A DNA stretch of 64,000 nt, taken from the NCBI RefSeq assembly GCF_040436345.1, contig NC_133234.1, positions 14,343,446-14,407,445 of the forward strand, read 5' to 3'. Position numbers and translations under genes: made by a program. This stretch comes from Pagrus major (Eukaryota > Chordata > Actinopteri > Spariformes > Sparidae). The notes beneath the pieces were generated by a model. The model saw only the letters and a list, made by a program, of their open reading frames with translations, did not search any database and had not been told where the DNA came from. Below are positions 44,990 to 64,000 of this stretch, piece by piece (position 1 is the first letter of the stretch; the number at the start of each line of letters is the position of its first letter).

Positions 44990-45970
44990 ATTTTCATTTT
45001 CTCGTCCAATGCTTTGGTTTGTCCGAAGCTGCAGTGTTTACTGCTAATGAGCAAATGTTACCGTGCTAACATGCTAAACTTAGGTGGTGAACATTGTAAA
45101 CATTACCTGCTAAACATCAATGTTAGCATTGTCACTGTGAGCATGTAAGCATTAAGTTCAAAGTAGCTCTGTGTTTAAGGAAAGCCTCACGCAGATGCTA
45201 GAATGACTGTAGACGCTTGTTTAGCTATGCTAGGAGACAGCATGCTTTACTTTGCTCAATTTTAACTAGCAAATGTTAGCATGCTAATACAGTAAAGTGG
45301 AAAACACAGTCGACATTAAACCTGCTAAACATCTGCATGTTAGCATTGTTGCTGTGAGGATGTTAGCAGGATGATGTTAGCATTTAGCTCAAAGTACTGC
45401 GGTGACTGTAGGTTGAGCCTTGCAGAGCTATTAGCATGACTGTAGACTCTCAGGCTTGTTTAGCTAAGCTAGCAGCGTGCTGTATGTCATCCACCACTTC
45501 AGTCAAGACTGAAATACTTCAACAGCTATATAGGTGAATTGTGGTTAAATTTATTGCATGGTCATAGCAGGTCAGACTTTCTCTAATCCAGTCAAATATC
45601 ACCTACAACACCTACAAGATCAGTTGGCAAAACTCTTTGTATCTTCGTATGGTTCCCAGATGATGTATCTTAATAACTTTACTGATCAGTAGTTTAGTGA
45701 TTTATGTTCAAACACCAGCATAAGTAACATTTAAATTTGCCTCAGCTGGACTTTTAGTGTTAACTAGGACATGTTAGCTTGCTAACGCTAAACTAAGGTG
45801 CAAAACATGGTAAATGTTGCATACCTGCTAAACATCTGCATGTTAGTGTAGTTGCTGTGAAGATATTAGTGTGACGTTGTTAGCATTTAGCTCAAAGCAC
45901 TGGCGTGCCTACAAGTACAGCTTCATAGAGCTGTTAGCGTGGCTGTAGGCTCATTATTTGCCTCCACATT
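44990..45970. repeat. 'gctaacatgctaa' repeat, three successive copies
   Basis: Related units at about 44990-45220, 45235-45490 and 45750-45970. Each has aaatgttaccgtgctaacat-like starts, acctgctaaacatctgcatg, then gttagcatttagctcaaagt and an agagctgttagc-like end. Local reiteration of the family seen in rundc3a intron 1. Confidence 0.55.
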
Positions 45971-47740
45971 TACATTCAACTATATCCTATTTCTGCAAGT
46001 CATTTTAATTTAAAAAAGACAGACACTGCTAACTGTGTCGGTTTATTACAAACCTGATCTGGCACAAAAGAATGAATGAAATAAGTAGCTGACATCACTG
46101 CCATTTCATTTACTGTAGGTCCAAGAAACCCAACATGCGCTCTTTCACCCCGTGCCGGGTCACTTTTCGTTTTCATTTATCCCCTTTGTAGCCTAACTTT
46201 GTAAAGCGTGACATCGTCTCTCTTCTCTTGAAATGGCTTACGTGAGGTCATAGGTGAGGACCATTCATTCATTAACACAGACAAATACACAGAGCTTAAA
46301 CAAACAGCTGCTGAAGGTCCTTTGGTAAACGTTTGAAATGCATTATGCAGGAGACACATTCCAGATCGACATACTGTCCAATTATCTGCTTGGCTGTAAA
46401 ATGAATGGATACCGCAGGGTTGTGAAAAGTTGGGTTGAGTTATCTGGCTTTGTCTTTGGCTGTTTTGTGACGGTGACATCAATTGTTGGGGTGGAGTTGC
46501 GGTAGATAGATGAGCAGGCTGCTGGACACATGGTTCAGCACTTCACCCCTCTGTGACAAAGCACATTCACTCCCATTCTGGTGTGCCAGACACACGAGCG
46601 TGTTATCTAAGCATGTGCCGACGTCTCGTGTAAGTTAGAGCACATTTGGGGTCAGTTTGGTTCGGGTGAGTGGGACACTGCCCCTAAAAGTACGTGCCAT
46701 GTTATCTCTACGCCGTACTCTTGTCCAACCACTGGCACTCCCTTTTACACAGTCAAGACATTTATCTCCCACAATGCACACTGTCTCACACATGCACACA
46801 CACCACCCAAAACCACTTCACAGTCCACCCAGATGGTGTGCACACACCCAGCTGGGCTGATAGTGTGATGAAATAATCAGCATACAAATGAATGAATGAA
46901 TATTATTGTAATTAACATTATAATTGACAGGATTTTCTACATTTTTTGTATTTGCTACAGCGTTGTACAAATTAGATCATATTTTTCCTACTATTAGATA
47001 TCCATTCATTTTGCACGGTATGAAAACACAAGTTTGTATTTGTACTGTTTTTATTATTGAGTTTTATATTTTATTTATAGGCCCATCTATGGACAGGCAT
47101 TGTAAATTAGCGTTGGCTATAAATGCTGTGGTGTGTGTGTGGCATCAGTCTATACTACATACTTATCCCTATACAAATAAACATTAAATAAATAAATATA
47201 TAAAATCTAATATTTAGCCGACTCCTGAAAATGGCTTTGTGCTTCGTGTGATCCATCACAGCGAAACATCAAGTCCTCATTAATATTTGTCAAATCACAT
47301 TATGGTATGAGGTAATGCAGTGTTGACTTTTTCAAATCAATCTGTTCTGATATATTGCATCACCAAACAACGACAATGTTACACTAAGACAAATTGAATG
47401 TGGACTTTATGCTTACTTGGAGGGATTACACCAATTAATCAAGCTTCAGGAGCCTGCACAGTTAGGCTATTTTCTTGCTGTACTTAAATTAATATAAACC
47501 AGTGAAGGTATGGAGAATACATCTAAGAATCTCAAATTGTGCAGCATACATTTCAAAATGGTCAGCAAAAATGTAAAAATTAGCAGGTATGGCCCTTTAA
47601 ATACATGTGCAACAAGTCTAAACGTGAAACGGTGAGCTCCAAAAGCTTCAACCTTTAACTGAGTTTTTAAAAAAAATAGTTATAACCTTCAATTTTTAAA
47701 CTTTAAAAGCAAAAATGTTGTATTTTAATGGCGAAAATCA
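45971..47740. other. Intergenic between rundc3a and fam117a, no gene
   Basis: Short open frames on both strands (for example 46177-46482 minus and 46924-47187 plus) show no similarity. No repeat family was assigned. Confidence 0.4.
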
Positions 47741-47754
47741 GTTAACGTGAGATA

Positions 47755-47930
47755 TGAGTTGGGGGCGGGGACAGCAACAGTCATTGTCCGGGGTTTGACG
47801 GATTGATAGCGGATTGTCCAATAGGATTGAAGTCAGTGGCTCAACCAACCAATCAAAAGTGAGCTCGCGAGCCGGGGCCTGCCCCCCCATATAATTAAAC
47901 GCACACCAGCGTGGTGGTCCAACTGTTTGG
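47755..47930 (+). promoter_or_regulatory. fam117a: fam117a promoter
   Basis: A GC box (gggggcgggg, 47761-47770), two forward CCAAT boxes (47818-47822 and 47849-47853) and a TATA-like atataattaaa at 47889-47899 are spaced as in a typical RNA polymerase II promoter. Transcription would start near 47920-47930, giving a 5' UTR of about 620 bases that includes a GA-rich run at about 48190-48216. Confidence 0.6.
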
Positions 47931-48546
47931 AGTTTTGCGCTGTAGCGAGAAGACCGAGGGGAAAAGTACTGTGACCACCTCGCAACTCTCCGGGGCCAAC
48001 AAAACGAGCTCCAGCCCGAACAACGACAATGAAATACACCTTAATGTTTTCTCAGACGACGTAGGAGTTGACGTTAAAGTGACTTTTTGAAACTGGAGCC
48101 GCTTCCTTGTTCGACAACCCGGTGAAATATCTCAACATCCTCACAAAGAAACTTTTGCTTGCTAGGCTGCTAACTCGCACACACAAGCCAGAGAGAGAGA
48201 GAGAGAAAGAGAGAGAGAGGGGAAAAAAGTATGATCATCGGCGAAAACTTCACCTCAGGCTGCTAATAACGACTCATCCGTCGAGCTAAGTGTCTCTGGT
48301 AGTTGTATTTTCTTGGAAATGGCTTTCTGAATGACTCAAGGCTGGATTTTGTAACGGTTTTTGAGTAGTCATCATCATCATCATCAGCAGCAGCAGTAGT
48401 GGAGGAAGGGTTGCAGCTGGTAGCTCAGCCAGCCACCACCAGTGTTTCTCCACACAGCGCCCCCAGATCTCCAGCAGGCACCACGTCCAGTAACTGCCTT
48501 CAGCTAGTTTAGGAAGGTGACTGGTCCTAGATTTGTTGCTGGAAAG

Positions 48547-55948
<7,402 letters not shown>

Positions 55949-57702
55949 TCGCAGAGAGCGTAACGCAAATATTTCAGTTGTCTGGGACAGATGTGTTGAT
56001 GTTGCTTTATTTTACGGAAGGACCATCCCATTAAAATAATCTTATGTTAAAAAAATAATAATATTGATAAAAAGAATGAGTATCGTACTTGTAAGCAATC
56101 CAGTGGATCTACTTCATAATTTTTGGGTTTCCGGGCATTGTGACATTCCTAAATTATGGCCATTCTTTTGTCCTTTCATAATCCAAAGATTTATTTTTGG
56201 CCAAGCACGAGTGTGAGAGACTTCTCACTCATTCTACTCTTTAACTCTATCTGAGACGGGGTTCGTCGTATGACTGTCTGCCTCAATTGCTGCACATTTT
56301 TTTCCCCAAAGAAGCCATGACATACACTTATCAATACTGGTTTTTAAACTCCAAAATGTTAGAAGTCTGGGTCGCGTAAGAAAAAAAAACCCCTTCTCAT
56401 TAAAGTTTGTTTTTAAGGATTCAAAGATATTTATCTACAACTCACCTTTTACCTAACCTGACCCTGCACCTGTCACTGGTATACGAAGCATGACAAATCA
56501 GTTGGGTACTTTTTATTTACCTGATTAAAGGAAAAAACTCATGAAATCACATTTTGATTGAAGGGAACTTGTTGGACTTGGGTAGCATCGATACCTAAAG
56601 GCTTCAGCTCATGCATTCCTGCTTTAAATATGTACATATGTTATTTTGTGTTGCAAAAAAAAGTTACTTGTTAATGGATAAAAACCTGTTATTCCTTGAC
56701 TCTTTAGATGTGTGCTTGATGGTCTAGTTTCTAGTTTTGAGGTCTCACAGCCTAGTTGACTACCTAACCAGTTTTAGTGGTGTAGATTTGTCATCGTTAA
56801 TGTTTTTCTTCTGCCAAGCTGACAAGTTGATGTTCAGATTTAGAGTTTTATTTCTGGTAGACATGTTTGCACAAATTGAACTGCAACTTTTTGAGTCGCG
56901 ATTCTTATTTTTATATTCACTTTTGTACTTTAAGAGTAGTAATGTGTATTTTCTACATCTTTTTTCTACATCAATTACCTGCAACATAAGCTAAAAAAAA
57001 AAAAAGAAAACCCTGTTCCTTTTTAGTTTTCTTCTGTCGGTGTGATTGAGGCAGTTGTTACACGAGATACTGTATCGGGTGGATTTTTATGCACTTCCAG
57101 GAGAGGGTTTTATATGTTAGTCCTGGGTTTATTGTCTCTGACAGGAGTTTTGTTTGTGTGTGCACGTGGATGGAAAGTTAACTAGTGCATCGTTTAACTA
57201 GTCTACTTCTCCTAGTTTTAGTATCCTGAAATACTGATGTAATGAAACATTGTCTTTTTCCAAATAAGCCTCAATTTCAATGTTTTCTGAATCAGTGTGG
57301 ATGCTGTGGACGTGCTGTTATCTCAGGTTCTGTGTTCTGTCCACATAAATATATGATTGATTACATTGTTGTCTTTGTGATTTTTCTTTGCACTGGACAA
57401 TAACAGCCATTTCAACATGCAACTTTATCTCTGGGAAATCTCTGACATTTTTCACTATTTTCTGGTATTCTGTAGACAGAATGATAAAGAAAATAATTTT
57501 AATTTCCTCCCATCATTGTTACATGAACAGAGTTAAATATTTACTTCAACTCTTATCTGTTAGCGCTTTGAATTTTGCCATTCAAACAGTTTATAGATAT
57601 TAAAAAAAGAGTCATTTTCTCGTTGTAGGATATTAAATTAAAATCATCACTGACCAAAATGACATTAGGGCACTGAAACAATAAACGTCTATCAGTCAAA
57701 GT
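55949..57702 (+). other. fam117a: Probable fam117a 3' UTR and flank
   Basis: Long non-coding stretch with T-rich tracts. An AATAAA at 57680-57685 is a candidate poly(A) signal, directly before the next element; the actual end is unknown. Confidence 0.4.
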
Positions 57703-57909
57703 CAGTTTCATACTGTTTTACTTTGTTTATATGTGGCGGACCCTGCCACCTTTCTAGCTTCAAACAGTGTTCTGGGGACCTTATTTTCCTCTGAGAACAG
57801 CTTGTTCATTCAGTTATGGAGAAAATAAATATTTCTGAGTTTGTATTATTGTAAATATTAAAATTCTGAGTTTGAATTTCTTCTCCAAAACTACATAGTG
57901 CCCCTTTAA
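57703..57909. mobile_element. TTAA-edged MITE, second copy (right part)
   Basis: Nearly identical to 32033-32250 and ends in the same CTACATAGTGCCCCTTTAA. The left terminal repeat is not seen, so this copy is truncated. Confidence 0.6.
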
Positions 57910-58190
57910 ATTATAATTAATAATCATGAGGATGTTTGAGCTCCAGCCTACATGAGGAGTCTTCTTGAACAGCTGCTGTACAGTACATGACATACAGTCC
58001 ATGCAGCGGATATACAGCTGTTGTCGTCGCGCCGTGTGATTGGTTGGCAGCAGAGGAGGTGGTGTGTACTTCACTGCACGTCCAGGCCTGGAGGAAACGG
58101 CACGAGAAGCTCCGCAGAAGCGCGCATTTTTCTTTCACCGGCACATTTCCACACATTTAACGGACTCCGTCAGCGGGAGGATTGTCCACC

Positions 58191-60174
58191 ATGTCGTCCA
58201 TGTTTGGGATAGTCGCCAAACAGCTCAAGAGCCATCCAGCTGTAAGTCCTGAATGCTGAAATATGTCATGTTGTCTCTTAATGTGTGAACGACCTGATGA
58301 CATTGAAGGCGCTGCGTGCGGAGGACGCGCTCCCGCTCCCCCAAATCTCACCTTAATTATCTGGCGCGTGATCAGTTATTATAAAGCTTATTATAATTAT
58401 AATTAATGTAATGTTTGGGAGATGTTACAGTGTGTGGAAGATTATTTTATGATATGTTTATGACAGAAATGTTTAATAAGCCGCATATTTCGGATGAAAT
58501 GGACGATAAAAGCAGTGTTTCACTATTAAATAGATCCTAGTCTTTAATTTATCTTTAATATTCCTGTCATTATTACCCATGTTCATGTAGAGGCTCTGTC
58601 ACCCTCTAATCTTCAACACAGGATTATTTTTTCTCTTTTCTTTCTCGGCATCTTCAAAAAAAAATGACACCACCTGCTCCGACGCGGATGGATACATAAA
58701 ATAATAGAGCTAATTGGCATGTTTAAAGGTTTGAGATATCGGCTGTGATGGGAAGGAGAAAAATAGTTCCTCTATAGGGGGCACACTCATGTCCACACAG
58801 CCATGCCTGCTGGTCGCCGCTGCACGTACAGTATCAGCTGTACGTTTCTATACTGGCATGACTCAGGCCTGAGCAATGCATGGAGAGAGTGTTTATCCAA
58901 GGGCGAGGGGGTGAGGCGGTTTGCTTTACGGCAGCCTCCATATTAATAGATCACTGGGTACTAAACTGTGTACCTTCCCTATAGGTGAAACGATCCGTTA
59001 TTGTCACAGTTATGGTACAGGACACTATATAGTCTATATATATAAGCCTTAGACTGACGCTTCACATTGTAGCTGAGCAGCTACACTGGTTCCCTCCCCG
59101 GCAAGGTGTCATGAGACTAATCTTGGGGGTCAAGAGGGAGACATGATAGACCTATGACGCCCTTATCCTCTTTTTTCTTGGGAAGTACCGGATAGACTCT
59201 GCCTCGGAAATGAGTCAAATAAAACAATCAGTCTCTGGCTGAACATGGTAGGAAGACCCAGGGATGTTTTAAAGGAAAAGTTCACCCCAAAATGAAACAA
59301 CAATCATTATCTATTGATCCCAATGCAGATGGAAAGTCAGGTGAAGTTAGAGGTAGTCCATTTCTGGAGCTTCACAGCAAAACAGTGTTGCAGCATTGTC
59401 CTAAATAACTGGACTTGTTTATGTTTTAAAACAAGTCCCCATCTACTTCAGCTGTTTAGGAGAATGCTGCAACTATGCTTTGTTGTGAAGCTCCAGAAAT
59501 GTTTTGTGGACTACAAAACTTCACCTGACTCTCCATCAGCATGAGGGTGAGAAGATAATGACTGAATTTTCATTTTTGGGTGAACTTATCCTTTAAGGTG
59601 TCAAAGCCAAAAAGGTTTAGAAGTAATATGAAGAATATCTAAATTGAACCCTGCATTGTGATTCTCCACCAGCTTATCCCCCTCTTCATCTTCATCGGTG
59701 GAGGGGCCACCATGAGCGCGATGTACCTGGGTCGGCTGGCTCTGAAGAACCCTGATGTCTCGTAAGTCTCAGACGAACCTGAGGAAGCATAAACTGTGTG
59801 AGCGTCTGTGTGTGTTGAAGAATCACTGTTTGTGATCAATTTCTTCACATTTTCATTCCCTCAGATGGGATCGCAAGAACAACCCCGAGCCCTGGAACAA
59901 CTTGCAGCCCAACCAGCAGTACAAGGTATGAGCTTTTAACTACTTTTGGCACAAATAACTTTTTACATATTTCTCTTTGCAGCTCTTTGGTCACATTTAA
60001 AATGAAAGCATATTTCTGTGAAGGACAAGCCATATCTCTTGTCTTATCATGCCTCAAAGTCCACCTTGCCTCCCTCACACTGACTCTGTACATGTGTTTG
60101 TGTGTGCTCGTCTCCAGCTTTTCAAAGTGAACATGGACTACTCCAAGCTGAAGAAGGACAGGCCTGATTTCTAA
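58191..60174 (+). CDS. ndufa4: NDUFA4-family small mitochondrial protein
   Basis: Small single-pass inner-membrane protein; NDUFA4 is now regarded as a cytochrome c oxidase (complex IV) subunit. Four exons, 58191-58241, 59673-59761, 59865-59925 and 60118-60174, give 85 residues (human NDUFA4 81, NDUFA4L2 87). Visible: basic start ([17 protein letters not shown]), membrane segment [20 protein letters not shown] (18-37), [34 protein letters not shown] and the family ending DRPDF. The start codon is the first in frame. [10 protein letters not shown] also occurs in NDUFA4L2, so this could be a teleost ndufa4-like paralogue rather than the direct orthologue. An inverted CCAAT (attgg) near 58039 may belong to its promoter; AATAAA lies at 60350-60355. 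Confidence 0.85.
58242..59268. other. First part of NDUFA4-like intron 1, nothing recognised
   Basis: Non-coding intron sequence with no frame or repeat I can assign. Confidence 0.4.
59269..59596. mobile_element. Fold-back MITE in intron 1 of the NDUFA4-like gene
   Basis: Left end TTAAAGGAAAAGTTCACC and right end GGTGAACTTATCCTTTAA are inverted. Pairing extends far inward: atggaaagtcaggtgaagtt on the left matches the reverse complement of aacttcacctgactctccat on the right, and tctggagcttcacagcaaaa pairs with ttgtgaagctccagaa. The arms are about 150 bp each with a short centre. Non-coding. Confidence 0.75.
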
Positions 60175-61500
60175 GCCGCCGCTGACGCTGCCGTCGATGT
60201 GATGAGCCTTTTGCACTTTTTGCCAAACACAAGTCAAAACCCTTGACGCTGAACACATTTTAAATTACATACTGTGTACTGCGCTCAGTCGGTCAGTTCA
60301 TTTACAGTGTGAAGTGGAGAGGGATCATTCACTTATCAATGACTGTATGAATAAAACAGGCAACCACCTGTTTTACCAATTCATGAATTTATTTTTGTCT
60401 CTGTTGTAAATTATTAAAACCATTTTAATCACACTCTTTTCACTTGAATGTGTCTTTTACACAAATGTTAAAGCCTCACTTGAGCATACTTTCGTTGTTT
60501 GCTGATAAAATGAGTCTTTTCCCTTTGTTGAACTAACCAGTAGTTGTAAATACACATCTGGGTGAGCTCAGAAAACCACAGGAACATGTTTCAGCCCCTT
60601 TAAGAAATTACTGTGAGCAATGAGCTCTTAATTTAGGGGAAATCCAGTCATTTCCTGTCACGTATCGAGGTTGTACCGTTTGTGGAGAATGCATTCATGC
60701 TGGAGAGCAGTGAATGAAAACTGCAGCTGCTGTGATTTATTATAGTCCATGTTGGAGACATTACAGCAGGTCAGGAGACGTGACTCGTTCTATTTTTGAT
60801 AAACCCCTTTTTATATCAGTAAACTTTGGCCACACACAGGGAAGATCTGACCACACGTCCCTTTCTTTAATGGCATTAAAAACATTTAGTGTACCAAACT
60901 GTCTCACCCAGAATATAACCTTAATATGGACATATTTGATGTACAGGCAAGGATCTCAAGTGTTTTGGGGAAATTACTACAAGGTTATATTTGACATATT
61001 TAAATTACCCTAGTTTTAACATATTTAGGCTTTATTACAATAGATGTATCATCGGTTTGTTGACAGACACCGTGTGAATTTCACGTGTTGTTTTAAGGAC
61101 ATTTTTTTCACATTTATTTTTTCTTGTGTTGTATGTAAGAAAAATGCTGCTACAAACTTGGTGTCATCATTCTCAGATGACATGACGTAAATGTTTGTAT
61201 GTGTCCATGTCTATTTATTTATTTATCTATCTATCTATTTATTTAATTTACCTTGGGTGCATTTATCTTGTTCACCCATAATCTCTCTTTATATGTAGTG
61301 ATTGTGTTATTTTAATTCTGCTCTCCACTTTTTCATGTTAACGATCTCAAGTTAAAGCTGTTATTCCTTTTCTAACCAGCAGAGTGTGCTGTTACACTCA
61401 CAAATTGAACAATTGTTCTGCCCAGACTCCTCAGCTGGTGGCGCTAGCGCTCTGAATTGTGGCAATCCACCATTTAAATCAAACAGCAGAAGAATAAACT
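60175..61500. other. 3' UTR of the NDUFA4-like gene and intergenic
   Basis: Poly(A) signal at 60350-60355. The rest has no recognised gene. A TATT/TATC tetranucleotide run lies at about 61213-61245. Confidence 0.45.
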
Positions 61501-61799
61501 GTCTTCTCGCGAGGTTTCACTCAAAAATAACGCGGGACAGTATGAGGTATGAATCCGTTGAAAGCGACTACGTCTGCGGTTAAATAGGGGTAAAATAATG
61601 ATTACCTAGATACAACCTGTGATAAATGACACCACCCTCAGTTAAGCTGCGTTTGATGGAGTTAGTGTTCGTTGGAAAAATCGATTAATTATAAAAAAAG
61701 GCCGCGAATTAACAAGGTTAACGCTACTGTTTACTTTTCGCAAACGTTTGTTAGCTAGCTAACATCAGCTCACCAGCTGACTGTCTGCTCGCCTCCTAA
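61501..61799 (+). promoter_or_regulatory. cenpt: cenpt promoter and 5' UTR with TCTCGCGAG element
   Basis: TCTCGCGAG at 61505-61513 matches the vertebrate core-promoter motif TCTCGCGAGA (bound by BANP) except for the last base. It lies about 290 bases before the cenpt ATG, in a stretch with more CpG (cgcgggac, ctgcggtt) than its surroundings. Transcription start not determined. Confidence 0.5.
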
Positions 61800-64000
61800 A
61801 TGGATCTTACCGAGGACTTGTCTGCTCGGGTCCTGCTGAAAAATATCCTCAGCACCGAGCCACCCAGGACTCCCATCACCCGCAGGTACTTCAACAGCAC
61901 ATTAACATTTATTAAGTTTTTCTGGGACAAAACTAACTGTTAGCTAAGTGTTGTGTTTCAAGCGTCAAATAACTATCGCTAGCTAAGGTAATGCTAACGT
62001 TACACATCCTCGTTTGGGCTTGGACTTAAAGTTGGTTGATTATGTTAAACAAACAAATCTCACACTATAAAAAGTCTATAAGTAGCCCACACACCTGACA
62101 CAAGAGGTGACAAGTTGCTTCAGTTCGTCAGTGACTTTATTTCCAGTTTTGAGTTCATTCTGAGCTGTCTCGTCTTTAGTGCCTCTACAGCACCGAGTAC
62201 CAGCGCGACCAGGCGCAGCAGCAGAGGAGGTAACAAAGATGCTGTTCCCCAAACTCCACAGGACATGCTGAGGCGCAGCATGAGACATAAAATACGTGAG
62301 GTGAGGAAGATAAACAGAGTCAATGCTGGTGATGGACATGTTGTTGTGTCTCTTAAAACTCACCCATCCACCTTCTTTCCAGAGTATAACGAGGAAATCT
62401 CTGCCTGCTACAAAAAGGAGGACCACCTCAGTCGTGCTCAAAAAGATAAACACACCTGGCCCAGCCTCGATGCTGTTTGATGATGGGGACACACCGAGGC
62501 ACATACTCAAGAACATCCTGCTCACAGGTGAGTGTATGGGCCTGCCTGTATTCACACACCATGCTGCAGCTGTTTGTTGTCCTTCTAACCATGTCATGTT
62601 TCATGTGATTCAGAGCCTGTGAGGTCCCCTGTGGTTCATGAGAGAGCTGAAACAGAAGAGCCACAGCCGTCTTCAGCCAACTCCGGCAATACCAGCAAAC
62701 GTCCAAGGTTAGCACCGTGTGTAACTGAATTGATGTAGACTTGCAGTCTCTCCTGCTAGATTGACTGTTGAGTATCTGGCTAGATGTTGCTGTGTATTTA
62801 TTACAGGTTTGTATTTGCTTCACTTTCAGCATTGAGCTGTCAGGGTTAGACTTGCCTGATATAACTATTGGCAACGCTACAAGTATCGTGAAGGGACTGA
62901 GCAGAAAGAGACCCCGCCGGAGCCTTAATGTAACAGCTTTTGAGAAGCGTCTTAAAGGTGGAGAAGGTAAGGTTAAAGCCACCACTGATGGGCTTCACTG
63001 CTTTAACTGGATTTTGTAGGATCTTAAGGATGGTTAGTATTGTGAATTCATATATTTACATTGCTGCTTGTGCTTACAGATGTTGAAGAGGAGATCGAAG
63101 AGGCAATAGACGAGCAGTCATCGCTTTCTTTAAGGTAATCTGCATAAAAAAAAGAAAAAATGGTTGACTCATCCGGAATTGTCTGATCTTTGTGTTTTTT
63201 TCAAAGCAATTTGATAACTTTTTACAATGTTACTAAGTGATTAGATAGCTATGTGGCTTGTCCAATCTGTTTCTTTTCTTTTTTTGGCAGTTCCACTTCC
63301 CTGAGTTTAAAAACTCCCTTTGTGGATGTTCGGACGGAGCGAAAGCGCCTGCAGAGAAGAGTTTCTAACCGACGAAAAATCACGGAGGAAGAATTTGGTG
63401 CTGCTGTGAATAAAAGGCAGATGGGAGGTGATTATGAAGATTGTAACTAAAGTTTTCCTTTTCATTCCATGTGTGATCAAATATGTAACAAGTATTTTTT
63501 TTTAACTATTTAAACTGTAAAATGTCATTAACCGGAAGATGGTTTGTTTGTTTTTTGCAGAAAACCATAAATTAATCATTTAAATTATATTTCTTCCAGG
63601 GATTGATTCATTGACTTAAAGTTTCAAGGCTAGACCAGACTATTTTAAACTTAAAATTGTCCCTCTCCCGTTTATTCTGACCTGTTGTGGAGTATATTTG
63701 AATGTAAATGTTATATTTCAGAAGGTTGAAGGAAGCTCTTGTTTTAAGAGAGGAGAAGAACACTGTAGTATGTATGTGAGTCATTTGCAGCTGCTGTCCT
63801 CAGTTATTGTCGCTAAGTCTCTTTTTTTTGTCCTTTGTGGTTTTTTCTCTCCCTTCTTGTCTCTCAGAGGTGAGCACCTTCGTCGAGCGGGGTCACAGTG
63901 AGACCGCCTTCTCTGAGGGCTTCACTATGGGTTTCAGCAAACTCAGCGAACCCGACATCACCACTGATATCGTCCACTGTAACACGGCTCTCTACGCCCA
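61800..64000 (+). CDS. cenpt: Centromere protein T, N-terminal part (runs off the window)
   Basis: CENP-T is a constitutive kinetochore protein: its N-terminus recruits the NDC80 complex and its C-terminal histone fold binds centromeric DNA. Eight exons are visible: 61800-61885, 62180-62300, 62383-62527, 62614-62707, 62830-62966, 63080-63134, 63291-63427 and 63868-64000 (incomplete), about 302 residues so far. Recognised from the ILKNILLTEP block (110-119), which matches human LLKNILLTAP, with a TPR just before it. A second, very similar block, LLKNILSTEPPRTP, is at 12-25. Between and after are Arg/Ser-rich stretches, then SRKRPRRSLNVTAFEKRL and an acidic EEEIEEAIDEQ patch. The histone fold is not in the window. 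The start is the first ATG in frame. Confidence 0.82.

Noticed and set aside
46177-46482. Minus-strand open frame of 101 codons between rundc3a and fam117a
   Set aside because: No similarity, no promoter or poly(A) context; likely chance.
48190-48216. GA-rich run as a separate regulatory site
   Set aside because: Short imperfect simple repeat in the fam117a 5' UTR; nothing beyond composition supports a function.
62428-62985. Minus-strand open frame of 185 codons
   Set aside because: It is antisense to cenpt exons and introns; the plus strand has consistent splice sites and family motifs.

Overview
The window is vertebrate nuclear DNA, almost certainly from a ray-finned (teleost) fish, probably a percomorph. 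The evidence is multi-exon genes with GT-AG introns whose proteins match vertebrate families, compact introns, many CA/CT/TAA microsatellites, and several short dispersed repeats of kinds I know from teleost genomes. No bacterial features, CRISPR arrays, rRNA or tRNA genes were seen, and I recognised no LTR, retroviral or Polinton remnant.

Layout. Positions 0.8-6.3 kb hold two intronless, tail-to-tail paralogous rhodopsin-class receptors whose signature motifs are unusual; two short inverted-repeat elements lie between them. Positions 6.3-10.5 kb are repeat-rich and hold a degraded Tc1-like transposon and a degenerate tandem array. Positions 10.5-16.5 kb hold kcnh6 (ERG2-type potassium channel, minus strand), which here lacks its usual PAS exons but has a candidate alternative first exon resembling that of ERG1b. 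Positions 19.0-21.0 kb hold taco1 (minus strand), with a (TG)32 run directly before its start codon. Positions 23.0-31.4 kb hold a class B parathyroid hormone receptor, best read as pth3r, in 13 coding exons. Positions 36.2-43.8 kb hold rundc3a, 48.5-55.9 kb fam117a, 58.2-60.2 kb a small NDUFA4-family gene, and 61.8 kb to the window end the first part of cenpt.

kcnh6, taco1, rundc3a and fam117a all have human counterparts on 17q21-q23, so this is a teleost segment of that ancestral linkage group. PTH3R is absent from placental mammals, and its position here between taco1 and rundc3a supports calling the receptor PTH3R rather than PTH1R. The genes do not form one pathway: they cover signalling (receptors, channel), mitochondrial function (taco1 for COX1 translation, the NDUFA4-like subunit for complex IV), neuronal vesicle-related function (rundc3a) and the kinetochore (cenpt).

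Exon boundaries were assigned by hand from reading frame, splice consensus and remembered family sequences. For every complete multi-exon gene the exon lengths sum to an uninterrupted frame: taco1 289 aa, pth3r 564 aa, rundc3a 431 aa, fam117a 418 aa, NDUFA4-like 85 aa, and kcnh6 889 aa from its first ATG in the window. UTR ends, repeat boundaries and repeat families are approximate.
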